DNA from: a virus
Strand: one strand, 5' to 3'
DNA length: 33,973 nt
IMG/VR virus record: IMGVR_UViG_3300032236_000744
Span: 1-33,973 of that record
The notes beneath the pieces were generated by a model. The model saw only the letters and a list, made by a program, of their open reading frames with translations. It was not told the origin of the DNA and did no database searches. Shown in pieces: positions 7,277 to 13,425 of this stretch. The translations under genes and the position numbers were made by a program. Position 1 is the first letter of the stretch. Each line of letters opens with the position of its first letter.

Positions 7277-8155
7277 TTAGTAACCGGCTGCGGTCAGCGC
7301 GGTTTGAAGACTCTTTGAGAATGCGGTGGTCAGGATTGTTGCCCCGCTGACGGCGGCGATGTTCGCTGAGTTCGCCGTGATCGCCTCGTAGATCATCGTC
7401 GGATTCGACGGATCTGAATTCAGGCTGGCCGTCGTTGCCACGTTAAACTTGATGATGGTTTTACTCGTGGAATCCGTTGGTGCCGTGGGTGTTGCGAACG
7501 TAATCCCCGTGATCTTCCCGCCGGTAATCGTTGCCGTGACCTGAGCGCTATACGTCTCGTTAGCGTCAGGAATGAACACCGATTGGACCGAGCCGACATA
7601 CGTGCCATCAACGATCGTCTTCGACGGTGATGAGCTTGGCGTTGCTGTTGGTGTAACGGTTGGCGATACGGTCGGTGATGGGCTCGCAGCCGGTCCCACA
7701 ACGGTCTTAGCCGTTACCCGCGCCGCGTTCTGCTGATCCTTCAGGATCGTTGTTGAACACGTGTACTTCCACGTTTCGCCAGGATCAAGCTGCTTGTTGG
7801 CGTTCGGATCGGATGACGCAACGAACGTGACGGGCTCACACTTATCATCGGTGACCACGACCTGGTTAAATGCCGTGTCTGTCGTCAGGTTCTGGACGAG
7901 GTACGTGTACGTGATCCGTGAACCAGGCGTTACCGTTTGTGGTGCCACCGAGGTCGTCAACGACAACTGAGGCGACCGAGCGTAAGCCCACGTGTTTGCT
8001 GATGCGGTGACATCCTGCGGCACTGTCAGATCAGTGTTCGGCGGCAGGGGAGCGGACGGGTCAGCGTGCGACAACGCGACCTGATTAAAAGCGACCAACG
8101 CGCCGAAACCTGCAACGGTCCCAGCAGCAGCCGCAGCCAAACGTGACTTCTTCAT
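7277..8155 (-). CDS. Exported DUF11/FMN-binding-domain protein
   Basis: A 292-aa protein. The ATG at 8155 has GGAG seven bases upstream and overlaps the previous stop (ATGA). A signal peptide (KKSR, then an Ala/Gly-rich hydrophobic core, cleavage likely after SHA near residue 31) directs export. Residues about 55-150 form a DUF11-type beta-sandwich (PGSRITYTYLVQN...LDPGETWKYTC, with a possible C106-C133 disulfide). A Pro/Ser/Thr linker follows (about 158-180). The C-terminal 110 residues match the FMN-binding domain of NqrC/RnfG type: DGTYVGS, then ITGGKITGI, and a final VSGATILTTAF whose SGAT Thr (T273) is the expected site of covalent FMN attachment by host ApbE. Flavin domains are known from bacterial redox systems; a phage copy is unusual. 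Role unknown. Confidence 0.85.
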   Translation of the reverse strand: MKKSRLAAAAAGTVAGFGALVAFNQVALSHADPSAPLPPNTDLTVPQDVTASANTWAYARSPQLSLTTSVAPQTVTPGSRITYTYLVQNLTTDTAFNQVVVTDDKCEPVTFVASSDPNANKQLDPGETWKYTCSTTILKDQQNAARVTAKTVVGPAASPSPTVSPTVTPTATPSSSPSKTIVDGTYVGSVQSVFIPDANETYSAQVTATITGGKITGITFATPTAPTDSTSKTIIKFNVATTASLNSDPSNPTMIYEAITANSANIAAVSGATILTTAFSKSLQTALTAAGY

Positions 8156-8463
8156 GAGCAATCTCCATGATTCGGATTAGTGACAGAACGCAAATACCTG
8201 CGCTCATCGCTAGGCACCAACAACACGAGATGCCCGCAAATCTCACCCCTAATAACGCCGGTCATCGCGTCAGGGATCGGATCGTGATCAAACACCGAAC
8301 GCAACGACTGGCAGATCGCCAAAAAATCGCACTCGTCCGATTGAGGTTGCACCACGGTGCAATGCGTCGAAATTTGGAAGTCAACGCAGTCGCTTAACGA
8401 CTCGTTGCCGATCGCGTCGCGCATCTTCTCAAAGGCAAGCTGCGCCGGATATAACGACGCCAT
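8152..8463 (-). CDS. Hypothetical protein
   Basis: A 103-aa protein (MASLYPAQLAFEKMRDAIG...). It contains five cysteines and a mixed alpha/beta-looking core (MTGVIRGEICGHLVLLVPSDERRYL). ATG at 8463 overlaps the HTH gene stop (TGATG); a GTG at 8466 (GTGA overlap) is equally plausible. It ends with a four-base overlap into the flavoprotein gene. No family was recognised. Its place as second gene after the operator region suggests early expression. Confidence 0.6.
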   Translation of the reverse strand: MASLYPAQLAFEKMRDAIGNESLSDCVDFQISTHCTVVQPQSDECDFLAICQSLRSVFDHDPIPDAMTGVIRGEICGHLVLLVPSDERRYLRSVTNPNHGDCS

Positions 8464-8648
8464 CACGCGACCCGCTGCGATTCAGCCAACGCCAACACAG
8501 CAGCCAACTCGTACCTGGCATAACCGCCATCAGTACGAAACGCCGGCCGAATCAAACCCTTAGCGACCCAACGGTCAACCGTGCGCGGCGCAACCTTGAG
8601 AATGCGTGCCGCTTCGGTCGTACCGATGTACCCGTTCGGCCCATGCAT
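8463..8648 (-). CDS. Excisionase/MerR-like HTH DNA-binding protein
   Basis: A 61-aa protein that is essentially one winged HTH: YIGTTEAARILKVAPRTVDRWVAKGLI followed by a wing (RTDGGYARYELAAVLAL). It has the layout of the helix-turn-helix domain 17/excisionase group used by phage recombination-directionality factors and small regulators. ATG at 8648 has GGAGG seven bases upstream. It is the first gene of the leftward early operon and directly abuts a palindrome cluster at 8659-8726, so autoregulation is a natural inference. With no integrase in the window, a transcriptional role is favoured over excision. Confidence 0.85.
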   Translation of the reverse strand: MHGPNGYIGTTEAARILKVAPRTVDRWVAKGLIRPAFRTDGGYARYELAAVLALAESQRVA

Positions 8649-8658
8649 GTGAACCCCT

Positions 8659-8726
8659 CCACAACGTAAGTTCGTTGTGGGTTCTACAACATTACATAAT
8701 GTCCCTAGTCGGCGTTATCACCGACT
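8659..8726. promoter_or_regulatory. Divergent operator/promoter region with three palindromes
   Basis: Three perfect inverted repeats lie within 68 bases between the leftward HTH gene and the rightward pair: CCACAAC-N8-GTTGTGG (8659-8680), ACATTA-CA-TAATGT (8689-8702) and AGTCGG-N8-CCGACT (8707-8726). A further ACAAC half-copy at 8686-8690 can pair with GTTGT at 8674-8678. The AT-rich centre (TACATAAT) is the best -10-like element on either strand, and TTGACA is present on the minus strand at 8741-8746. This is the only divergent junction in the window. The palindromes are certain; their function as operators is inferred. Confidence 0.7.
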
Positions 8727-8852
8727 GCGTGCGTGGATTATGTCAAGTTAGAGAACCCGCCCCTTTATCAAGATCATCGTGCAATCCTGACGAACAACGA
8801 AATTAGCACCTCTTTGTTGTCGGTCAAGCGCGACACGCCGTGGGTGGGTGAA

Positions 8853-9143
8853 ATGCGCGAGAAACAGTGGCTGCGAGCCGTCTGGTTAGAGATGCGCGCC
8901 CAAAGCATTCCCAACATTCCACATTACGAGGATTCCGTTTTCCCGAAATTCGCTCAGCGACATGGGTTTTCGCCATATTCGCCTGCTCGGTTAGCTCGTA
9001 TTGAGGCTATGTATGCAGAGTATGCGGCTCGAGCGAACGAGCCTGAGCCTGTTTTGGCTGAGATTATTGAGTTCCCGCAGGAGCCGAGCGCGGAAGTTGT
9101 CGATTTGCGTCTTGAGCGTTTACGTCGTCGGGGGATTTCTTAG
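8853..9143 (+). CDS. Hypothetical protein, first gene of the plus-strand pair
   Basis: A 96-aa protein from ATG 8853 (MREKQWLRAVWLEMRAQSI). The frame is open back to a GTG at 8733, giving 136 aa. Neither start has a strong ribosome binding site; the G-rich stretch before 8853 is slightly better. The sequence is helical, with an HYEDSVFPKFAQRHG segment and a Glu-rich, then Arg-rich, C-terminus (LRLERLRRRGIS). No family was recognised. It shares orientation with the Ltp lipoprotein gene 121 bases downstream and faces the HTH gene across the operator cluster, so a regulator or immunity-linked protein is plausible. Confidence 0.6.
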   Translation: MREKQWLRAVWLEMRAQSIPNIPHYEDSVFPKFAQRHGFSPYSPARLARIEAMYAEYAARANEPEPVLAEIIEFPQEPSAEVVDLRLERLRRRGIS

Positions 9144-9253
9144 GTTGATCTGATTCAACGGTTATGTGTCATCGTGCGCAAATGGGACCATTTTTGGTCT
9201 TGTCACGGCTTACTGATGATGACTAAGTTGATCAAGAATTATTTCATTGATCA
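9144..9253 (+). promoter_or_regulatory. Candidate promoter/operator before the Ltp gene (TTGATC boxes)
   Basis: The gap before the lipoprotein gene contains TTGATCA twice (9228-9234 and 9247-9253, spaced 19 bases, about two helical turns). It also contains a related imperfect dyad GTTGA-N6-TCAAC at 9144-9159 and a small GACCA-TTTT-TGGTC hairpin at 9185-9198. A TTGTCA at 9200-9205 could be a -35 element, but no good -10 follows. The spacing suggests a bound dimer that controls the lipoprotein. This is inference. Confidence 0.4.
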
Positions 9254-9264
9254 GGGGAGTTGTC

Positions 9265-9897
9265 GTGCGCGCATCACGGATCGTTGTTGGGATAAGTGTG
9301 GTTTTGTCGGTGGTGTTGCTTTCCGCTTGTGGAGTGGCTGACTCGTCATCAGGATCGTCGGATGCGCCAACGCCTGCATCGTCGGGTGCTGCGCCTGTAA
9401 CGTCGACGGCGCCGACTCCTGACACGCCCCAGGGAACGACGGCTCAGATGAACGCGTTGCAGTCAGCGCAGTCGTACTTGTCGATGGGTAGTGGGTTCAG
9501 TGAGAAAGGTTTGTTGGGTCAGTTAACCTCGACGGCTGCTGATGGGTATTCGAAGGCTGATGCCGAGTGGGCTGTCAAGAATAGTGGCGCTGATTGGAAT
9601 GCTCAGGCGTTGGAAGCTGCGAAGGGTTATTTGGATAGCGGTGGGGGTATGAGTGAGAAGGGTTTGTTGGATCAGTTAACGTCGTCGGCGGGTTCTGGGT
9701 TTACGCAGGCTCAAGCCGAGTATGCGATTAAGAACAGTCGGGCTGATTGGAACGCGCAAGCCCTCGAGGCTGCGAAGGGTTACATGACGATGGGTGGCTT
9801 CAGTAAGTCGTCGTTGATGGATCAGTTGACGTCTTCGGCTGGGGCTGGGTTTACGAAGGCTCAGGCTGCTTATGCGGTTTCGAAGGTTGGTTTGTAG
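9265..9897 (+). CDS. Ltp-type lipoprotein, probable superinfection exclusion protein
   Basis: A 210-aa protein. GTG at 9265 is chosen because GGGGAG lies five bases upstream. A signal sequence ends in the lipobox LSAC (C22), predicting lipid anchoring on the outer face of the membrane. A Ser/Thr/Pro linker leads to three tandem 51-residue helical repeats of the host-surface lipoprotein (Ltp) family, starting at bases 9454, 9607 and 9760; units share GLL.QLTS, a GF/GY and (A/E)YA(V/I)(K/S). In Streptococcus phage TP-J34, an Ltp protein blocks DNA injection of incoming phage by acting on their tape measure protein. The gene is isolated on the plus strand and followed by a convergent terminator, fitting independent expression. 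Family call strong, role inferred by homology. Confidence 0.88.
   Translation: MRASRIVVGISVVLSVVLLSACGVADSSSGSSDAPTPASSGAAPVTSTAPTPDTPQGTTAQMNALQSAQSYLSMGSGFSEKGLLGQLTSTAADGYSKADAEWAVKNSGADWNAQALEAAKGYLDSGGGMSEKGLLDQLTSSAGSGFTQAQAEYAIKNSRADWNAQALEAAKGYMTMGGFSKSSLMDQLTSSAGAGFTKAQAAYAVSKVGL
9454..9894 (+). repeat. Three tandem 51-codon Ltp repeats
   Basis: Units begin at 9454, 9607 and 9760, exactly 153 bases apart. Units 2 and 3 are very similar at both DNA and protein level (both contain CTGCGAAGGGTTA), indicating recent duplication. Unit 3 lacks the last few residues. Copy number could change by recombination. Confidence 0.9.
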
Positions 9898-9945
9898 TTG
9901 GGGTTGGTATCCATGGGGATACGGTCATCGGTAATAAGAAAAATG

Positions 9946-9968
9946 ACCCCCACCAGATCGGTGGGGGT
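9946..9968 (-). terminator. Intrinsic terminator between convergent genes
   Basis: A perfect 9-bp stem, ACCCCCACC (9946-9954) with GGTGGGGGT (9960-9968), and a 5-base loop. On the minus strand it is followed by CATTTTTCTT, a proper U tract, so it ends leftward transcription from the exonuclease block. The stem can also slow rightward transcription from the lipoprotein gene, 49 bases upstream. Confidence 0.85.
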
Positions 9969-10166
9969 GTGTCGATGATCGTGCGCATGATCGTCTATCT
10001 GACTAGCGTTTCTGGTTCTGTTTTCGTCTATTTTGATAGTTGATCCGTGGCCGGTTGTTAGTTCCATTTTTGGCACAGCTGCGCATCAGCCAGTGTTGTG
10101 CTGTTTTTGGCGTTTAACGCTGCCACAAGGCGCGTAAGGTTACATATAACGACCATTTATGTCAGG
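9969..10166. other. Non-coding gap between exonuclease block and terminator
   Basis: No convincing gene is seen here. A minus-strand frame starting MELTTGHG crosses the terminator hairpin and has no ribosome binding site. Small dyads are present (GTTACATATAAC near 10139-10150 and GCGTTTAACGC near 10109-10119), whose function is unknown. Confidence 0.5.
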
Positions 10167-10376
10167 TTATTCGTCGGTGTCGTCATCCCCGACGGGCTCA
10201 TACCCATATTCAGTGTTCAGCTTCAACGCGGCTTCAAACATGGCTGTGCATTCCTGGCGAACTTCGCTCAACAAATATGGCAATGCGCCATCAGCGCGAA
10301 CGGGCATCTTTAAGGCGACGCTGATCCCACACAGCTCGTGGTTCATGACGGCGGTTAACTCGGGTGATTCACTCAT
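10167..10376 (-). CDS. Small hypothetical protein
   Basis: A 69-aa protein starting MSESPELTAVMNHEL. It has a helical core (LPYLLSEVRQECTAMFEAALKL) and a strongly acidic C-terminus (VGDDDTDE). ATG at 10376 lies two bases after the exonuclease stop. It is the last gene of the three-gene block and is followed by a terminator at 9946-9968. No family was recognised. Confidence 0.6.
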   Translation of the reverse strand: MSESPELTAVMNHELCGISVALKMPVRADGALPYLLSEVRQECTAMFEAALKLNTEYGYEPVGDDDTDE

Positions 10377-10378
10377 GG

Positions 10379-11236
10379 TTAGACCCCTCGCATTGTGACG
10401 GCGTGTTTTCTGTGCGAATTGCGAGCGAGTGAACCGCATCCACCACGCTCGAGGGAGCATCGGTAGGCGGCGTATTTGGTGAGTGCGGTGGCGGCCCATC
10501 CTGCGGGCTCGAGGGTGTCTGTTTTCCCGCAGCTGGGGCAGCGGGTTTGTTCATCCATCCCGTAATGGAGGTTGAGGTTGAGTCCCTTAACGTAGGGGCG
10601 TAAGCGTTCGTAGACCGCTTCAGTGGCTAGGACGTCGCCACGGTTGTATTTAGCCAGGGCACGTTGAGCTTTGATATCACCGGCAACGGCTCGTTCGGCT
10701 TGCTCGGCATCGTAGTGTCCGTCTTTGTTGACTACTCCGAGACGTTCGCATAGGTGGCGTAGGCTTTTGGATTCAAACCCGAACTGTGAACGGTTGACCC
10801 TGTAGAGGTCTATTGATTTCCATGGCCGTGGCGGTGGTAGACCTTTGCCACCGTTAGCGGTAAGCCAAAGCGAGCGTAGATGGGGTTCGTCGAAGCGGAT
10901 ACCGTTATACGAGATTGCGATATCGCACGCGTCAAACAGTTTCCATGTCTCGTTCGCTAGGTGATCGGGGTCCTCGGACTGCCACACCGCGTGAAACATG
11001 ACGCGGCTTTTCCCATACCACTTCGATGCCATGCAGATGGTTTCCGCATAACTGACAAACGATGAGATGGGCACGTAACGCGTTTTTGGATCCCAGACGC
11101 GGGCTCGTCCGCTGATGCGTTCAATGTCGTAGATCAGGATTGAGGGTTGCGCGTTCTCACGAGCAAACGCATCCTTGAGTGACCCTTTGGACGGTTCGGA
11201 AACAGGAATATCGTCCCCGCTATTCCTGTTTGTCAT
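10379..11236 (-). CDS. DnaQ/RNase H-like 3'-5' exonuclease with zinc ribbon
   Basis: A 285-aa protein. ATG at 11236 is chosen because it overlaps the upstream stop (ATGA). The exonuclease motifs are ILIYDIER (D37, E39; Exo I), ISYNGIRFDEP (D116; Exo II) and YNRGDVLATEAVY (D201; Exo III), matching the DEDD superfamily (YprB/RNase H-like type). Residues 233-267 form a C-terminal zinc ribbon (CPSC...CSLERGGC). DEDD enzymes remove nucleotides from 3' ends during proofreading, recombination or host DNA degradation. It is not attached to a polymerase here, so recombination or degradation is likelier than proofreading. Confidence 0.85.
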   Translation of the reverse strand: MTNRNSGDDIPVSEPSKGSLKDAFARENAQPSILIYDIERISGRARVWDPKTRYVPISSFVSYAETICMASKWYGKSRVMFHAVWQSEDPDHLANETWKLFDACDIAISYNGIRFDEPHLRSLWLTANGGKGLPPPRPWKSIDLYRVNRSQFGFESKSLRHLCERLGVVNKDGHYDAEQAERAVAGDIKAQRALAKYNRGDVLATEAVYERLRPYVKGLNLNLHYGMDEQTRCPSCGKTDTLEPAGWAATALTKYAAYRCSLERGGCGSLARNSHRKHAVTMRGV

Positions 11237-11472
11237 GCGACGCATTGGCAGAGTTGTGAGCGGTGACGGTTCACAACCCAATAGCCGATTTGATGACCTT
11301 GCGATTGGAGGACGTTGGCGATTCGCGTGGCTGACCAGGTGAAATCGTTCATGACGGCGACGAGCGTGTCACGGTCCTCATCGTTCAGTGTTTTGAGCAG
11401 GATTCCCATCGTGCAATACGCGCCGTGTTTCCGTTTGCTCTTGTCCTCGTCGAATGCGTCGGCTAGTGACAT
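11233..11472 (-). CDS. HTH protein of a small actinophage family
   Basis: A 79-aa protein. The C-terminal half (TLVAVMNDFTWSATRIANVLQSQGHQIGYWVVNRHRSQLCQC) shows two helices plus a recognition-like helix ending in NRHR and CxC. This matches a known class of small actinophage helix-turn-helix proteins found near nuclease genes. ATG at 11472 is preceded by a G-rich ribosome binding site. It overlaps the exonuclease gene by four bases. Palindromes immediately upstream (11486-11532) could be its own operators. Confidence 0.68.
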   Translation of the reverse strand: MSLADAFDEDKSKRKHGAYCTMGILLKTLNDEDRDTLVAVMNDFTWSATRIANVLQSQGHQIGYWVVNRHRSQLCQCVA

Positions 11473-11485
11473 GTGCCCCCCTCAT

Positions 11486-11532
11486 ATCTGTACGGCTATG
11501 TGTACAGGTTGTACAGATCGACCACCGATCTG
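11486..11532. promoter_or_regulatory. Overlapping palindromes upstream of the HTH/exonuclease block
   Basis: ATCTGTAC (11486-11493) is inverted as GTACAGAT (11511-11518), with a TGTACA between them (11501-11506). The right arm is reused in a second perfect dyad, CAGATCG-ACCAC-CGATCTG (11514-11532). The region lies just before the leftward HTH gene and after the lysis-block terminator, so it probably holds the promoter and operators of the exonuclease block. No clear -10/-35 pair was identified. Confidence 0.55.
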
Positions 11533-11596
11533 CGTGTTTTGGAGCGTTACTAATGCGTTTTTTGTCGGCTAGTTGATGTGGTTTTTGCCATGTGCA

Positions 11597-11630
11597 GGCA
11601 CCCCCGCACCAAATCGGATGCGAGGGTGCC
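11597..11630 (-). terminator. Hairpin terminator after the lysis block
   Basis: GGCACCC (11597-11603) and CGCA (11605-11608) pair with TGCG (11619-11622) and GGGTGCC (11624-11630), with one mismatch and a 10-base loop. It is 32 bases past the papain-like protease stop. The following minus-strand sequence has no good U tract, so termination may be factor-assisted. Confidence 0.6.
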
Positions 11631-11661
11631 GCGCCCAGTAGCCGAAGCATCTGGGGGAGTG

Positions 11662-12552
11662 TTAATGCAGGCCGTTTGAGGTCGCCCAGGCGGTGAGCTC
11701 GTTGGCGACGCGCTTGCAGTTCGGGTTGTAGTGATGCGCGAGCGCCCATGAGGCAACCGCTGACCATAGAGCTGCATCACTGACTGGGGACGGGCTCGGC
11801 GATGGTGACGGTGTCGGTGTAGGTGTTGGTGGCGTAGGCGTGGGGATTGGTTGCGGCGTCGGTGCAGGCTTAGACAATGGCGTAAAAATCGTCACATCAC
11901 CCTGCTCGCTCAACAACCGTTGCAACATCGCCCAAGTCATCCATGCGCGACCTTCAACGCCCCAGCTCGTACCCCACGAGTTCTGCATCCAAACGCGTTG
12001 GTTGGGTACGTCGATCTCGTCGAGAATGTATTCGTGACCCCCAGCGATGCTATCCCCGGCGTTGATGGTGAGTTCACCGTCGGTGGTGGGGTTGAACATG
12101 CCTGAGTACCAGTTGGTGCCGACGATGACGGGTCCGTGTGTGCTGAGAGCTGCGAGCGCATCATTGAGGGTGAATGCGTGTTGGTAGCCGGATATCCATC
12201 CTCGGGTGACGGCGATTTTTGCCCCGCTGATCCCGTCACTGCCGGTGTCGGTGGGTGGGTATTGTCCTGGTGCGCTATCAATCTTTGTCGCATCGGAGTA
12301 GACGCTGATCGCGTCCTGCTCGGTCAGAGTAATGCCGGTCAACTGATCGAAGTATGGCGAGGTCATGACGGCGCCGCTGACCGCATTCCCAACGCACGAG
12401 CCGAGTTGGCCTTGATCATAGGTTGGTACGTGTCGCGTCCAACGCTGTGATACGAGGGTTGATCCCTCATCGGCCTTGTATGGGTAGGCGAGGCTGCGTG
12501 GATCGTGGTTGACGTGACGGCCTAACGGGTACGTTGATACCACCGTGATCAT
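11662..12552 (-). CDS. Papain-like (C1) cysteine protease, lysis cassette
   Basis: A 296-aa protein with a papain active site: YDQGQLGSCVGNA (oxyanion Q47, catalytic C53), GGHEYIL (H173) and QNSWGTSWG (N191). A Pro/Thr/Ser tract (about 229-257) links to a C-terminal helical domain (ALWSAVASWALAHHYNPNC) that may bind the cell wall or virion. There is no evident signal peptide. A GTG at 12543 is an alternative start with better spacing from the AAGGG element. It ends the holin-endolysin cluster. C1 peptidases cut peptide bonds; the substrate could be a wall peptide or a host surface protein. Family call strong, target unknown. Confidence 0.88.
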   Translation of the reverse strand: MITVVSTYPLGRHVNHDPRSLAYPYKADEGSTLVSQRWTRHVPTYDQGQLGSCVGNAVSGAVMTSPYFDQLTGITLTEQDAISVYSDATKIDSAPGQYPPTDTGSDGISGAKIAVTRGWISGYQHAFTLNDALAALSTHGPVIVGTNWYSGMFNPTTDGELTINAGDSIAGGHEYILDEIDVPNQRVWMQNSWGTSWGVEGRAWMTWAMLQRLLSEQGDVTIFTPLSKPAPTPQPIPTPTPPTPTPTPSPSPSPSPVSDAALWSAVASWALAHHYNPNCKRVANELTAWATSNGLH

Positions 12553-12559
12553 CCCTTTT

Positions 12560-12643
12560 TTAGAATTTGCTCATGATGTAAATGCCGGCGGCGAACATGC
12601 CCGCGATGATGAGGTAAAGCGCAGCTGCTAGGCCGAGGGTCAT
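12560..12643 (-). CDS. 27-residue membrane peptide in the lysis cassette
   Basis: A 27-aa frame starting ATG at 12643 (MTLGLAAALYLIIAG...) and ending SKF. It is almost entirely one transmembrane helix. Its ATG overlaps the endolysin stop as ATGA, the same arrangement as most real genes here, and the protease gene begins 7 bases after its stop. Its place between endolysin and protease suggests a lysis accessory such as a pinholin-like or antiholin-like peptide. It could instead be only a coupling leader for the next gene. Confidence 0.6.
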   Translation of the reverse strand: MTLGLAAALYLIIAGMFAAGIYIMSKF

Positions 12644-13425
12644 ACGGGGCGGGCTAGTGCCTTGTAGGTGCGCGAGTTGACGACACCTGCACGCGTTGGT
12701 GGCAGCAGCAGCAAGAGCCGGTGTGCCTTCTGGTAGGCGCTGACGGCTGCGAGAGTGCGCGGCCCGAACTGGCCATCAACTGTGATGCCTAGACCCTTCT
12801 GAATGGCCTTTACCTGTGGTGCTTGCTTTGTGCCCACGGTGAAGTTGGAAATGAACGGTGGGATCTTCGCAACGGGCGCAGGCGTAGGTGCCTTTGAACG
12901 TCCATCAGGTTGAATGCCAAGACGCTTGATGACTTCTTGCACGTCCGCGAGGGTCGTGTTCCGCTTGGCAGCGTTTTTCGTGTCCCACCCTTGAGACAAT
13001 TCGGTGTGCATTTCGTCGGCGTATTTTCCGACGGTCCACTCGTATCCGTTGGCGAGGACGTGATGACCGTCAGCGGTGACGTACCGGCTCAGGATGCGCT
13101 TAAGGATCGCGGTTTCGTCCGCTGTCATGTGCAACTGGTGATCGGCCTTGAGAATGTCATACCGAAGGTCGACCGCAGTGCCTGACGCGTGATTGCTGTA
13201 GTTGGCTGAGACACGACTTTGACGGACCTCAAGCGAGTCGACGGGACCGTGATCCAGTTTGAGTCGTGCAGGCATTTCCTGATGCCATGCGGCGCAAAAG
13301 TGAAGGAACAACGGCAAGCACGCGTCACGCATCGTCAACGATCGTGTCGTACCAGGAATCGTTCCTGTCTTGATGCGTGAATCACCAGCGAATAGGACTG
13401 GCCACCCGTTCAAGCTTGTTGCCAT
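12640..13425 (-). CDS. Endolysin: M15 peptidase with peptidoglycan-binding domain
   Basis: A 261-aa protein. The N-terminal catalytic domain is VanY/M15C-like: SNHASGTAVDLR supplies zinc ligands H79 and D86, and DEMHTEL supplies H140 with E138 nearby. Such enzymes cut D-Ala-containing peptides or cross-links in peptidoglycan. After a Pro/Ala linker (about 178-190), residues 200-260 form a PG_binding_1 domain (QVKAIQKGLGITVDGQFGPRTLAAVSAYQ). There is no signal peptide, so release through the adjoining holin is expected. The start overlaps the holin stop by one base (TAATG). Confidence 0.93.
   Translation of the reverse strand: MATSLNGWPVLFAGDSRIKTGTIPGTTRSLTMRDACLPLFLHFCAAWHQEMPARLKLDHGPVDSLEVRQSRVSANYSNHASGTAVDLRYDILKADHQLHMTADETAILKRILSRYVTADGHHVLANGYEWTVGKYADEMHTELSQGWDTKNAAKRNTTLADVQEVIKRLGIQPDGRSKAPTPAPVAKIPPFISNFTVGTKQAPQVKAIQKGLGITVDGQFGPRTLAAVSAYQKAHRLLLLLPPTRAGVVNSRTYKALARPV

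Noticed and set aside
8463-8648. Lysogeny module with integrase/excisionase
   Set aside because: The small HTH protein is excisionase-like, but no integrase, classic repressor or att-like repeat was seen in the window, so temperate life cannot be claimed.
8713-8724. Lambda-like operator half-site (TATCACCG)
   Set aside because: The match is only eight bases in an unrelated phage background, and the local dyad (AGTCGG-N8-CCGACT) has different symmetry, so the resemblance is probably chance.
9870-10076. A 68-aa minus-strand frame (MPKMELTTGHGS...)
   Set aside because: It runs through the strong terminator hairpin at 9946-9968 and into the lipoprotein gene on the other strand, and no ribosome binding site is present.
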